52,937 nt of DNA from Deltaproteobacteria bacterium. Its GTDB lineage: Bacteria; Desulfobacterota; BSN033; UBA1163. Position numbers and translations under genes: made by a program. The stretch is taken from NCBI GenBank assembly GCA_018333535.1, contig JAGXTA010000010.1, positions 1 to 52,937 on the forward strand. The letters are read 5' to 3'. The notes under the pieces are model-generated. The model was not told where the DNA came from and made no database searches. It saw only the letters and a list, made by a program, of their open reading frames with translations. Below are positions 1 to 8,554 of this stretch, in pieces (position 1 is the first letter of the stretch; the number at the start of each line of letters is the position of its first letter).

Positions 1-243
1 TTCAAAGAACTTCGTAACAAACGGACCGCAGTGGAAAGAATTTTCTCTCGCTTGCTCTCCGTCGCAATGCAAAATCCTCCTGCAATCGGATGGCATGCGA
101 TTCAAAACTATTGTACCATTGCTCATATTACTGTGCTTCTGGTAGCCATAGCTGCAAAACGTTCCGGGCATGATGATAAAATTCGTTTCGTCAAATCATT
201 CATCCCTACCCTATCCCATGAGGCTTCAAAACGAATTTTGTGA
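1..243 (+). CDS. DDE transposase, C-terminal fragment (5' end outside window)
   Basis: The reading frame is open from the first base and ends at TGA 241-243. The opening residues, NKRTAVERIFSRL, resemble the end of the catalytic domain of IS4/IS5/IS1182-type DDE transposases, where an N-K-R-x-x-V-E-R-x-F block carries the last acidic residue. It is followed by a hydrophobic helix (AHITVLLVAIAA) common at the C-terminus of these enzymes. The first Met in the frame (base 31) lies inside this motif, so it is not a real start. The rest of the element lies upstream of the window, so it cannot be said whether the gene is intact. No inverted repeat is visible between its stop and purM, only a palindrome at 271-291. 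Confidence 0.7.
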   Translation, partial: FKELRNKRTAVERIFSRLLSVAMQNPPAIGWHAIQNYCTIAHITVLLVAIAAKRSGHDDKIRFVKSFIPTLSHEASKRIL

Positions 244-270
244 AGCCCTATTTGCTAAAGGGAGGAATTA

Positions 271-291
271 CCCCTCTTTGGCAAAGAGGGG
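271..291. repeat. Palindrome upstream of purM (copy 1 of a dispersed hairpin)
   Basis: A perfect 10-bp stem (CCCCTCTTTG / CAAAGAGGGG) around a single base. A related palindrome with the same CTTTG-N-CAAAG core lies at 31302-31322 in front of the FrhB-like gene. The outer stem bases differ between the copies but stay paired. It has no T-run, so a REP-like repeat is a better reading than a terminator. Confidence 0.65.
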
Positions 292-356
292 CGGGGGGAG
301 ATTTTCCAATGTCTGCGTTAATTCAATTTTGAGAATCTTATTAACTCGAGGCAAGG

Positions 357-1397
357 ATGAAAACATTTTCGTATAAAGATTCGGGCGTTGATGTTGAGAA
401 AGGGGACTCGTTCGTCCGGGCGATCAAAACGATGGTGGAGGCGACCTTTCGGCCGGAGGTGATGACAAAGATCGGCGGTTTTGCGGGTTGCGTCTCTCTC
501 AACCTCGAAAGGTATAAGAAACCCATTCTGGTCTCTTCAACGGATGGCGTGGGAACGAAATTGAAGATCGCATTCCTGATGGACCGCCACGATACCGTGG
601 GAATCGATCTGGTGGCCATGTGCGTCAACGACATCGTGGTCAGCGGAGCCAGGCCGCTCTTCCTGCTCGACTATTTTGCCACCTCGAGGCTGGATCAGGA
701 AAAAGCGATCCAGGTGGTAAGCGGCATCGCCAAAGGATGCGTCGAGGCGGAATGTTCCCTCATCGGCGGCGAGACAGCCGAGATGCCCGGATTTTACGGG
801 GAAGGCGAATATGACCTTGCCGGTTTTGCCGTTGGCATTGTGGAGGACACTCAGATGATCGATGGCTCCGGTGTCACCGTCGGGGACAGGTTGATCGGCA
901 TCGCTTCAAGCGGACTTCACAGCAACGGGTACTCCCTGGTGAGAAAGGTTGTCCTCGAACATCACCGGATGGACCTTGGTAAAAAGGTGGAGGAGATCGG
1001 AGAGGTTCTGGGAGAAGCGCTCCTTCGGCCCACCCGAATCTATGTCAAAACGGTTCTCAATCTTGTCAGGGATTTCAAAATCGGAGGGATCGCCCATATC
1101 ACAGGCGGAGGGGTCACCGGAAATCTTCCGAGGGTCATTCCAACCGGCTGTAAGGCGGTCGTCCATAAAGGGACCTGGGACATCCCTCCCATCTTTCCCT
1201 TCTTAAAAGAGAGAGGAAATATTCCGGAAGACGAAATGTTTAAAACCTTTAATAATGGAATCGGCATGGTCCTCATTGTTAAAAGCAAAGAAGCAGGGGA
1301 GATTTTGGAAAGACTTCACTCCATGGGCGAGAAGGCCTTCCTGATCGGAGAGGTTGGAAAGGCTGAAAAGGAGCAGGAGCCCATCGAATACATTTAG
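357..1397 (+). CDS. purM: Phosphoribosylformylglycinamidine cyclo-ligase (AIR synthetase)
   Basis: Makes 5-aminoimidazole ribotide from FGAM and ATP in cytosolic de novo purine synthesis. The protein has 346 residues, the normal size for PurM. It shows the family's glycine-rich ATP-binding blocks: STDGVGTKLKIA near residue 62, GIDLVAMCVNDIV near 82, the GARPLFLLDYF segment, and GGETAEMPGFY near 140. The C-terminal half carries the HITGGG motif. A purine-rich AGGCAAGG stretch precedes the ATG. No other pur gene is adjacent and the next gene is a DUF523 protein, so purM stands alone here as it often does in this group. The identification rests on motifs along the whole length and is very secure. 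Confidence 0.97.
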   Translation: MKTFSYKDSGVDVEKGDSFVRAIKTMVEATFRPEVMTKIGGFAGCVSLNLERYKKPILVSSTDGVGTKLKIAFLMDRHDTVGIDLVAMCVNDIVVSGARPLFLLDYFATSRLDQEKAIQVVSGIAKGCVEAECSLIGGETAEMPGFYGEGEYDLAGFAVGIVEDTQMIDGSGVTVGDRLIGIASSGLHSNGYSLVRKVVLEHHRMDLGKKVEEIGEVLGEALLRPTRIYVKTVLNLVRDFKIGGIAHITGGGVTGNLPRVIPTGCKAVVHKGTWDIPPIFPFLKERGNIPEDEMFKTFNNGIGMVLIVKSKEAGEILERLHSMGEKAFLIGEVGKAEKEQEPIEYI

Positions 1398-1456
1398 TAG
1401 CGAAAAGACGCCTCAACCTTTCTATCCCATTTTTATATCTTCAACATCCTATTCTT

Positions 1457-1918
1457 ATGGTGAAAAAAACGGAACACTCCGGAACGAAGGATCGAGTATT
1501 GGTGAGCGCCTGTTTGGTGGGGGTTAAGAGCCGTTATGATGGAAATCAGAAGTTGAGAAAAAACCTTTTAAAGAAATTAAAGGGATATGCGATCATTCCC
1601 GTTTGTCCTGAACAGTTAGGCGGAATGTCCACCCCAAGAAGCCGCTCCACCCTCATCGGAGGAAATGGGATGGATGTCCTGAGAGGGAGAGCCAGGGTAA
1701 TCGATAGGGGAGGAAAGGATGTGACGCAATCCTTCATCAAAGGAGCAAAAGAGGCGCTCAAGATCGCACGGCTCAATGGTATTCAATCGGTCTATCTTAA
1801 AGAGGGAAGCCCTTCCTGCGGGACAAAACAGTGCGTCCGTAAGACGAAGAAATCCGGCCCCGGAGTGACCACAGCGCTTTTCCTCAAAGAAGAAATTGAG
1901 GTTATAGGGGTAAAGTGA
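1457..1918 (+). CDS. DUF523 family protein
   Basis: A 153-residue protein that matches the DUF523 pattern over its length: VSACLVGVKSRYDG near the N-terminus, PVCPEQLGGMSTPR in the middle and LKEGSPSCG near residue 118. The conserved cysteines in these motifs suggest metal or cluster binding, or thiol chemistry, but the biochemical role is unsettled and none is assigned. The N-terminal 12 residues are polar and may be a short extension. Its TGA (1916-1918) overlaps the GTG at 1915 of the downstream FAD oxidoreductase, so the two are very likely cotranscribed and translationally coupled. Confidence 0.88.
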   Translation: MVKKTEHSGTKDRVLVSACLVGVKSRYDGNQKLRKNLLKKLKGYAIIPVCPEQLGGMSTPRSRSTLIGGNGMDVLRGRARVIDRGGKDVTQSFIKGAKEALKIARLNGIQSVYLKEGSPSCGTKQCVRKTKKSGPGVTTALFLKEEIEVIGVK

Positions 1919-3390
1919 GGATGAAGGTGAGAAAGCAACCCTTCATGAACCACGATCCTGAAGTCTTTGATGTGACTATCCTGGGAACGGACCTGGGTGG
2001 CTTGATCGCCGCCATCCGGTTGGTAAAAGAAAGCCGCAGCGTTCTGCTCCTTAAAGAAGAAAGATATCGATCCTCCTATGCAAGAGATGGGTACCGCTTT
2101 CTTCCTTTTTCAAACTTTTCAGAAAAACAGATTCAAACAAACCTCCTGAAGAAGATTTCATTTACAGCGGATCACCGTGAAAATCGAAAGAAAGGAGATC
2201 AACCGGGACAGGATGTCTCTTTTCAGGTGATCCTCCCCGAAGCGAGGATCGACCTTTATCGTGAGCGTTCCCTTCTTCAGAGGGAGTGGAAAAGGGAATT
2301 CCCAGACGAATCAAATCAAATCGAAACCTTCTATGCTGAACTGGACCGAGTTAAAAAGATTTTGAAAGAGATAAAAAGCAAGGTTCCCCCTGTGTCCAGT
2401 TTTCCTGTCTGGGGAAGGTCTTTCCTTAGGAGATGGCTATCATTTGATGGCCTTCCTAAAGAGGGAACAAACAAACGGCTCTCTAACTTCTCGCGTGAAT
2501 TTAAAAAATTTATTGAGCTTCAGATGATCTCTCACGGGGCCCTCCAATCCAACTCTTATCCCATCCCTCTGGTTTCGCACCTTTTGTTGAATGATGAAGG
2601 GGACGGATGGGAGGAGAACCTTGATCTGGAAAAAGTGACGCAGGGCATGATCGAAAAATTTACCCAATCCGGAGGAAGCATTGTAGAAATCGAGGGCGTA
2701 GAGAAAGTGGAGACGAAATGGAGGGGAGGGGTTAGCGTTTTCTTAAAAGGAGGGAAGTCCGCCTACCGATCCCGCTCTCTCGTTCTGAATTCTCCTTTCC
2801 ATTCCCTTTCAGGCCTGTTCGGGAAGAGAGGAAAGGCCCTTTCGAGATTGGGGAAAAAGATTCGCCCCCGCTATGCGCTGGCTCCGTTCTTTTTGGGAAT
2901 TCATGAGAAAGCGATTCCGGTCGGCATGAGAAACCTCCTCATCTCCATTTTCGACCTTGAAAAGCCGTATGAAGGCGGAAATCTCCTCTTTCTCAGCCTG
3001 AGCAGAAAAGGGGATGAGCGTCAGGCCCCGGAAGGGAAAAGAGCGCTTACGGCCCAGGCCTTCATGTCTTGTGGAGGATCGCCAAAGGAGTCCGTCTCTG
3101 ACCTGCAGGATGGGGTGATGAATCATTTAAAACATCTCTTCCCGTTTCTCGAAAATCATATTGAGTTCATCGACAGGAAATGGGCGGAAGTTCAGATGGA
3201 CTGCTGGTCCTATCCCCATTATTTTTACGAGATCGATTCGGGTTTTAAGTGGAGAAAAGGGATTGTTCCGATCAAGATTTCAAAAAATATCTATTTCTGC
3301 GGGAATGAAAATTTTCCTTATCTGGGGTTGGAGGGAGAGATTCTTAGCGGAGGGTTGGTTGGGGAGGAAATCTCGGGGAGAAAACGTTAA
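1915..3390 (+). CDS. FAD-dependent oxidoreductase, phytoene-desaturase-like
   Basis: The N-terminal dinucleotide-binding fold reads VTILGTDLGGLIAAIRL near residues 20-36, a variant of GxGxxG with Asp at the middle position. The C-terminus has the matching flavin motif, GNENFPYLGLEGEILSGG, near residue 465. The overall pattern is that of the NAD(P)/FAD amine-oxidase and phytoene-dehydrogenase superfamily, at a typical length of 491 residues. The substrate cannot be inferred, because no carotenoid, squalene or polyprenyl genes are nearby. Start choice is uncertain: GTG at 1915 overlaps the previous stop and has AGGGG about 6 bases upstream, while ATG at 1921 lies two codons further on. Translation coupled to the DUF523 gene is likely. 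There are no predicted membrane spans. Confidence 0.75.
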   Translation: MRMKVRKQPFMNHDPEVFDVTILGTDLGGLIAAIRLVKESRSVLLLKEERYRSSYARDGYRFLPFSNFSEKQIQTNLLKKISFTADHRENRKKGDQPGQDVSFQVILPEARIDLYRERSLLQREWKREFPDESNQIETFYAELDRVKKILKEIKSKVPPVSSFPVWGRSFLRRWLSFDGLPKEGTNKRLSNFSREFKKFIELQMISHGALQSNSYPIPLVSHLLLNDEGDGWEENLDLEKVTQGMIEKFTQSGGSIVEIEGVEKVETKWRGGVSVFLKGGKSAYRSRSLVLNSPFHSLSGLFGKRGKALSRLGKKIRPRYALAPFFLGIHEKAIPVGMRNLLISIFDLEKPYEGGNLLFLSLSRKGDERQAPEGKRALTAQAFMSCGGSPKESVSDLQDGVMNHLKHLFPFLENHIEFIDRKWAEVQMDCWSYPHYFYEIDSGFKWRKGIVPIKISKNIYFCGNENFPYLGLEGEILSGGLVGEEISGRKR

Positions 3391-3397
3391 TAGATTC

Positions 3398-3577
3398 TTA
3401 GACCTTCACCCTCTTCGATTGAGAGCCTGACAATTCTTCATCTTCAATATCATCACCGTACATATAATAAAGCTTATCGAGAGACTTCGGTTTTTCCTCC
3501 TCATAAGAAAAGATTTCTTTGCCCGTTAGTTCCGACCATTTCTCATAACTGATGTGATTTTCCTGATCCCTTATCAT
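3398..3577 (-). CDS. Small acidic hypothetical protein
   Basis: An open frame of 59 residues from ATG at 3577 (a TTG at 3610 would add 11). The product is strongly acidic and polar, with a run of Glu/Asp around GDDIEDEE and a basic tail. A weak GGGAAT precedes the ATG. No family is recognised. It converges on the FAD oxidoreductase with only a few bases between the stops. It could be a small real gene or chance, and composition is the only support. Confidence 0.3.
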   Translation of the reverse strand: MIRDQENHISYEKWSELTGKEIFSYEEEKPKSLDKLYYMYGDDIEDEELSGSQSKRVKV

Positions 3578-3610
3578 CTTATTCCCACAATAATTGCTTT
3601 TGTTATTCAA

Positions 3611-4204
3611 TAAAAAGCAAATTCCTTGCCAACCCTTAACAAAACTTGGATAATAGCTTAACTAATTGATAATAAATAACAATAATTAAATTCATTTGAA
3701 AGAATTTACAAAAAATAAGTGACACCATAACATTAATTGTCACCTGTTTTAGCAGTATTTGTCTCCCTATATATGGGAAGCTGAGATGGTTATAAAAATT
3801 TCTACGTAATTTTCATGGCCGGTAGACCACTCACAAACCATGAAAACGGTCCATAGTTCACTATTAGGATTAGGAGGCCCGTATCGTTTAGCGTCAATCG
3901 GTTAAGGTGACCACCAAAGAAAATGGGTTTACGGTGACGAAGCTGGTATCGAAGCAAGTCGAATAGACCCGACCACGGGAAGCTCGGAAAACGAAGCTCG
4001 AGCATCCAGTTTCTATTGACGAGCCTCGATACGAGCATCGACAACGACAAACGTTGGTTCCACTAAGAGTCATTTGGTGAAAGACGTAACCCCTCAACGA
4101 AACGGGCATCTTAACCTTTACCTTTTGACCCTTAACAGTTATTTACTATGTTACCGTAAACTAAAATTAAGAAAAATATCCTTACTATCCCGTGTTCTTT
4201 TTGC
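3611..4204. other. Long AT-rich gap without a recognisable gene
   Basis: About 600 bp with many stops in all frames. Two antisense frames (3802-4050, 3894-4109) look random and have no start signal. A weak period-7 pattern (words like CTTAACC, TTTACCT, TTTGACC, CTTAACA) occurs at 4111-4138. The block near 3953-3990 (AGTCGAATAGACCCGACCAC) resembles 30704-30735, suggesting remnants of a shared repeat. Nothing else is supported. Confidence 0.5.
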
Positions 4205-4254
4205 TTGACATATCACTTCGCTGTTCGTATATTTAACACTGCCTAAAGCGAAGT
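4205..4254 (+). promoter_or_regulatory. Sigma-70 promoter and possible operator of the aap operon
   Basis: TTGACA at 4205-4210, a 17-bp spacer and TATATT at 4228-4233, close to the housekeeping consensus. An exact inverted pair, ACTTCGCT (4215-4222, inside the spacer) and AGCGAAGT (4247-4254, just past the expected start site), straddles the promoter. It could be a repressor operator or a 5' hairpin. The AGGAGG for aapJ follows at 4271-4276. Confidence 0.7.
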
Positions 4255-4283
4255 AAACATTAAATTAGAAAGGAGGAATTGAG

Positions 4284-5297
4284 ATGAAAGTATTCAAATG
4301 TTTTACGATGGTTTTGATGCTCCTTGCAGTGGGCAGCATGGCTGTTGCAGGAACCCTTGACGAAGTTCGTGCAAAGGGGGTTGTGACTGCCGGCGTGAAC
4401 CCGGGTGTGGCCGGGTTCAGCATGCCCGATGAAAAGGGGGTGTGGAAAGGGCTTGACGTGGATACGGCTAAAGCGATTGCAGCCGCTGTATTTGGCGATG
4501 TCAACAAGGTGAAATATGTCGCCCTTACAGCCGTCCAGCGCCTCCCAGCTTTACAATCAAAGGAAGTGGATGTCCTGTGCCGTAACACCACCGCCACTCT
4601 TACGCGGGAAACCGTGAACGGCCTCAATTTTGTTCATCCGAATTATTATGACGGTCAGGGATTTCTGATCTCTAATAAAAAGAAAGTAAAGACCGCCAAG
4701 GGATTGAAAGGCGCCACTGTCTGTACCCTTCCCGGGACAACCACCGAGATGAATGCTGCGGACTATTTCCGGAAAAACGCAATGCCATGGAAACCGGTCG
4801 TCATTGAGAGCAACGCCGAGCTGAACAAGGCCTTTTTCGCAGGCCGCTGTGATGTCCTGACCTCAGACGCTTCTCAGCTGGCTGCCGTCCGCTCCGTGGC
4901 TCCCAATCCTGATGATTACATCATCTTACCCGAGATCATTTCCAAGGAGCCCCTTGCCCCCGCAGTCCGTCATGGAGATGATCAATGGTATGACATCGTC
5001 AACTGGACGGTGATGGCTCTGATTGAGGCTGAGGAACTTGGCATTACATCAAGCAATGTTGATGAGATGCTAAAAAGCACAGACCCCCAAATCCAGCGTT
5101 TTCTTGGAGTCAATCCTGGTTTTGGCAAAGCCCTCGGCCTTGATGAAAAATGGGCCTATAACATCATTAAACAGGTCGGCAATTACGGCGAAATCTTCGA
5201 TCGCAACGTGGGTCCGAAAACACCCCTTAAGCTTGATCGCGGGTTAAATAACCTGTGGACAAAGGGTGGACTCATGTATGCTATCCCATTTAGATAA
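4284..5297 (+). CDS. aapJ: Polar amino acid ABC transporter, periplasmic binding protein (AapJ/BztA type)
   Basis: The periplasmic receptor of a general L-amino acid importer. It has 337 residues with a cleavable signal peptide (MKVFKCFTMVLMLL... ending near AVAG). The mature protein has the AapJ/BztA signatures: DEVRAKGVVTAGVNPGVAGF near the start, the CRNTTATLTRE motif near residue 95, and the GRCDVLTSDASQL block near 195. The start is set by AGGAGG seven bases upstream of the ATG. It is the first gene of a four-gene operon (aapJQMP). A stable hairpin between aapJ and aapQ probably raises the binding protein above the permeases. The family takes up acidic, polar and sometimes branched amino acids, and exact specificity cannot be read from sequence. 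Confidence 0.93.
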   Translation: MKVFKCFTMVLMLLAVGSMAVAGTLDEVRAKGVVTAGVNPGVAGFSMPDEKGVWKGLDVDTAKAIAAAVFGDVNKVKYVALTAVQRLPALQSKEVDVLCRNTTATLTRETVNGLNFVHPNYYDGQGFLISNKKKVKTAKGLKGATVCTLPGTTTEMNAADYFRKNAMPWKPVVIESNAELNKAFFAGRCDVLTSDASQLAAVRSVAPNPDDYIILPEIISKEPLAPAVRHGDDQWYDIVNWTVMALIEAEELGITSSNVDEMLKSTDPQIQRFLGVNPGFGKALGLDEKWAYNIIKQVGNYGEIFDRNVGPKTPLKLDRGLNNLWTKGGLMYAIPFR

Positions 5298-5303
5298 TCC
5301 CCG

Positions 5304-5339
5304 ATAAAGGGTGCTCCCACAAACGGAAGCACCCTTTAT
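5304..5339 (+). terminator. Intercistronic hairpin between aapJ and aapQ
   Basis: A perfect 12-bp inverted repeat, ATAAAGGGTGCT / AGCACCCTTTAT, with a 12-base loop, starting six bases after the aapJ stop. The sequence after the stem is only weakly T-rich, so partial termination or 3'-end protection of the aapJ message is more likely than a full stop. Confidence 0.6.
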
Positions 5340-5446
5340 TATATCACTGTTAATTGGAAGACGATTAGTTTGAAGCATAAGAATTTCTCCCCTTGGGGAC
5401 CGACAAAACAAGCCTCTTTAGGAAGCAACCCACCCTTTGAAGGAAG

Positions 5447-6631
5447 ATGAAAGACTTCAAGGACAGCGCAGCGAGGGAAAAGGTACCATTTTGGCTTGAC
5501 CCCAAGAAAAGGGCCATCCTGTTTCAATTGATGACCTTTGCGATGGTGGGATTGCTGGCCTACTATCTTACTTCAAACACCCTGATCAACCTCGAAAAAC
5601 AAAGTATTGCCACGGGATTTAGCTTTCTCCAGAAAGAGTCCTCCTTTGAAATCGGTGAATCCCTGATTCCCTATTCGGCAGCCAATACTTACGCACGCGC
5701 CCTTCTGGTGGGCGCTCTGAATACCATCAAGGTCGCTTTCATAGGGATCGTCCTCACCATTATCCTGGGCACGATCATTGGAATGGCAAGGCTTTCGACC
5801 AACTGGCTTCTCTCAAAGCTGGCAGCCATCTACATCGAATTCATGCAGGATATCCCAATCCTTCTGCAGTTATTTTTCTGGTATGCCATCTTTTATGAAA
5901 CCCTTCCCTCTTCACAGGAGGCCCTTAACCCGGGTGCCGGAATCTACCTTTCCAATCGCGGGGTCGCTTTTACGATCCCTGAACCACATCCTGCTCACCT
6001 CTATATGCTTTTAGCTTTTCTGGTCGGGTGTGTGATCGTTTATCTGATCCGGCGTTGGGCAAGAAAACGGCAGGAAAAAACAGGGCAGATCTTTCCTGTT
6101 TTCCTCGTCTCCATGGGGATTCTCGTAGGATTCCCGCTGTTGACCTGGTGGGTCCTCGGCGCCCCCTTGAAGATGAATGTCCCCAAACTCGGGGGCTTTA
6201 ACTTTGAGGGCGGATTAACAGTAAGTCCCGAGTTCATTGCCCTCCTCCTTGGCCTCGTCCTCTATACCGCCGCTTTTGTTGCCGAGGTAGTCCGTGCAGG
6301 AATCCAGTCAGTCAGCAAAGGCCAAAGAGAGGCGGCCATGTCCATCGGTCTCAGACCGGTTCCCGTCTTAAATCTGGTGATCTTACCCCAAGCCCTCAGG
6401 GTCATTGTTCCACCTTTGACCAGCCAGATGCTCAACCTGACAAAGAACAGTTCTCTAGCCGTAGCCATTGGTTACCCGGATTTTGTCTCCGTGGCCAACA
6501 CAACCATCAATCAGACTGGACAATCCATAGAGGGAGTAGCCCTGATCATGGCAGTGTATCTCTTTTTCAGTCTCTCCACGTCAGTCTTCATGAACTGGTA
6601 CAATAAGAGAGTGGCTCTTGTAGAGAGATAA
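5447..6631 (+). CDS. aapQ: Polar amino acid ABC transporter permease (AapQ type)
   Basis: An inner-membrane permease of 394 residues, the long AapQ form. It has an N-terminal membrane span near residues 25-45, then the transport core beginning with GALNTIKVAFIGIV near 85. The EMQDIPILLQLFFWY block in the middle and EVVRAGIQSVSKGQREAA near 280 form the EAA loop that docks on the ATPase. The extra segment between the core halves (about residues 160-260) is normal for AapQ compared with shorter HisQ-type permeases. It is followed one base later by aapM, which supports translation as a pair. Function follows from family and operon. Confidence 0.92.
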   Translation: MKDFKDSAAREKVPFWLDPKKRAILFQLMTFAMVGLLAYYLTSNTLINLEKQSIATGFSFLQKESSFEIGESLIPYSAANTYARALLVGALNTIKVAFIGIVLTIILGTIIGMARLSTNWLLSKLAAIYIEFMQDIPILLQLFFWYAIFYETLPSSQEALNPGAGIYLSNRGVAFTIPEPHPAHLYMLLAFLVGCVIVYLIRRWARKRQEKTGQIFPVFLVSMGILVGFPLLTWWVLGAPLKMNVPKLGGFNFEGGLTVSPEFIALLLGLVLYTAAFVAEVVRAGIQSVSKGQREAAMSIGLRPVPVLNLVILPQALRVIVPPLTSQMLNLTKNSSLAVAIGYPDFVSVANTTINQTGQSIEGVALIMAVYLFFSLSTSVFMNWYNKRVALVER

Positions 6632-6632
6632 T

Positions 6633-7718
6633 ATGAAACAAGTCGTCCAGGCAGAAGAGATAAGACCTCCTATAACCCACATTGGCGTCATCGGTTGGGT
6701 AAAAAACAACTTGTTTAATGGGGTGTTCAACTCCATCCTTACCGTCGTGACCCTTTTCCTGTTGTGGAAAGTGGTGCCTCCTTTCTTCCGATGGGCGTTC
6801 ATTGACAGCGCATGGCATACAACCAGCCAGGCATGCAGAGAGGCTGCGGGCGCCTGCTGGTCGATCATTTCAATGAACTACCGTTTTATTCTCTTCGGCT
6901 TCTACCCATATGAAGAGCAATGGCGCCCTTTGCTCTCGATGTTGATCCTTTTCGGCCTTCTCTTTTACAGCAGGGACCGGAGCCACTGGAAAAAACCCCT
7001 TGCCTATGGTTGGATCATCGGCCTTTTCACAATGGGCCTCCTTATGAAAGGAGGCATCTTGGGACTTCCCTCCGTAGAGAGCACGCAGTGGGGAGGTTTG
7101 CCTCTTACGCTCCTTCTTGCCGTTTTCGGCCTTACCGCGGCTTATCCTTTAGGGGTGATTCTGGCGCTGGGGCGGCGTTCCAGAATGCCCGGCGTTAAAA
7201 TCCTCTGTATCCTTTATATCGAAATGATCCGTGGGGTCCCCCTGATCAGCCTCCTCTTCATGTCTTCCATCATCTTCCCTCTCTTCTTGCCGGAAGGGGT
7301 CACCTTCAATAAGATCCTGAGAGCCCAAGTGGCTATTATCCTGTTTACAGCCGCTTATATTGCTGAGGTGGTCCGTGGTGGTTTGCAGGGAATGTCACGC
7401 GGACAGTATGAGGCCGCGGAGTCGATCGGGCTGAACTATTACCTGACCATGCGGCTGGTCATTTTGCCCCAGGCATTAAAGATCGTCATTCCTCCCACAG
7501 TGAGCATTCTCATATCAGCCTTCAAGGACACCTCCCTGGTGGTGATCATCGCCCTCTTTGACCTGCTCAAGACAACTCAGTCCGTGCTCTCCAATCCCGA
7601 GTGGATGGGATTCAGTCGGGAAGCCTATGTGTTTGTTGCCATCTTATATTTCTTAGGGTGTTTTTCCATGTCCAACTACAGCCGGAAACTGGAAAAAGAA
7701 TTGTCGAGAGGGGATTGA
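6633..7718 (+). CDS. aapM: Polar amino acid ABC transporter permease (AapM type)
   Basis: The second permease subunit, 361 residues. The N-terminal half carries extra membrane segments, as in AapM proteins. The core shows [14 protein letters not shown] near residue 195 and the EAA loop, [23 protein letters not shown], near 245. It begins one base after the aapQ stop and ends five bases before the aapP ATG. The tight spacing on both sides means it is produced with its partners. It is expected to form a heterodimer with AapQ in the cytoplasmic membrane. Confidence 0.92.
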   Translation: MKQVVQAEEIRPPITHIGVIGWVKNNLFNGVFNSILTVVTLFLLWKVVPPFFRWAFIDSAWHTTSQACREAAGACWSIISMNYRFILFGFYPYEEQWRPLLSMLILFGLLFYSRDRSHWKKPLAYGWIIGLFTMGLLMKGGILGLPSVESTQWGGLPLTLLLAVFGLTAAYPLGVILALGRRSRMPGVKILCILYIEMIRGVPLISLLFMSSIIFPLFLPEGVTFNKILRAQVAIILFTAAYIAEVVRGGLQGMSRGQYEAAESIGLNYYLTMRLVILPQALKIVIPPTVSILISAFKDTSLVVIIALFDLLKTTQSVLSNPEWMGFSREAYVFVAILYFLGCFSMSNYSRKLEKELSRGD

Positions 7719-7723
7719 ACGAA

Positions 7724-8482
7724 ATGAATATTGAAAAGAAAGCTTCCGAAGGGCAGATGATCGAGTTTATCGATGTCCACAAATGGTTTGGCGAATTCCA
7801 TGTGCTCCAGGGCATCAACCTGTCCGTGGACAGGCAGGAGCGAATTGTTATCTGCGGCCCTTCGGGCTCGGGGAAATCGACATTGATCCGATGCATCAAT
7901 CGCCTGGAGGAACATCAGAGGGGCCGTATCGTTGTCGATGGAATTGAGCTGACGAATAACATCAAGAACATTGAAAAGATCCGGGCTGAAGTGGGCATGG
8001 TGTTCCAGCACTTCAACCTCTTTCCTCACCTCACGATTGTTCAAAATTTGTCCCTGGGACCTATCTGGGTGAGAAAGGTCCCAAAGAAAGAAGCGGAAGA
8101 GACGGCCATGTATTATCTGGAAAAGGTGCATATTGCTGAACAGGCCCGGAAATTTCCCGGCCAGCTCTCCGGAGGGCAGCAGCAACGAGTCGCCATTGCC
8201 CGAAGCCTGTGTATGAATCCCAAGGTCATGCTCTTCGATGAACCTACTTCTGCCCTCGATCCAGAGATGATCAAAGAGGTGCTTGACGTCATGATCGAGC
8301 TTGCCCAGGAGGGGATGACCATGATTGTGGTGACACACGAAATGGGTTTTGCCAAGAGTGTGGCCCACAGAGTGCTCTTCATGGACTTCGGTAAGATTGT
8401 AGAGGGAAACACGCCTGAGGAATTCTTCGAACACCCACAGCACGAACGGACCAAACTTTTTCTGAGCCAGATCCTTCACTAA
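7724..8482 (+). CDS. aapP: Polar amino acid ABC transporter ATP-binding protein (AapP type)
   Basis: The cytoplasmic ATPase of the importer, 252 residues from the ATG at 7724. The upstream frame extension to 7601 lies inside aapM and is rejected. GAGAGGGG ten bases upstream of the ATG supports this start. All nucleotide-binding motifs are visible: Walker [10 protein letters not shown] near residue 45, Q-loop [12 protein letters not shown], signature [15 protein letters not shown] near 147, Walker [15 protein letters not shown] and the switch His in VVTHEMGFA. The C-terminus ([18 protein letters not shown]) is typical of the amino acid subfamily. It is the last gene of the operon, and a new promoter follows directly. 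Confidence 0.95.
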   Translation: MNIEKKASEGQMIEFIDVHKWFGEFHVLQGINLSVDRQERIVICGPSGSGKSTLIRCINRLEEHQRGRIVVDGIELTNNIKNIEKIRAEVGMVFQHFNLFPHLTIVQNLSLGPIWVRKVPKKEAEETAMYYLEKVHIAEQARKFPGQLSGGQQQRVAIARSLCMNPKVMLFDEPTSALDPEMIKEVLDVMIELAQEGMTMIVVTHEMGFAKSVAHRVLFMDFGKIVEGNTPEEFFEHPQHERTKLFLSQILH

Positions 8483-8507
8483 ACCGTAATACCCGGCCTC
8501 TATCCCT

Positions 8508-8536
8508 TTGACATACAAGACTGCTTTTAATATACT
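8508..8536 (+). promoter_or_regulatory. Sigma-70 promoter of the glycogen phosphorylase gene
   Basis: TTGACA at 8508-8513, a 17-bp spacer and TATACT at 8531-8536, a near-perfect housekeeping promoter directly after aapP. Transcription should start near 8543. That leaves only about a dozen leader bases before the GTG at 8555, which argues that translation may begin at one of the in-frame ATGs further down. Confidence 0.7.
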
Positions 8537-8554
8537 TAACCCATCAAAAAGTGA

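Noticed and set aside
3802-4109. Two minus-strand frames in the gap before aapJ
   Set aside because: Compositionally random, no ribosome sites, no motif.
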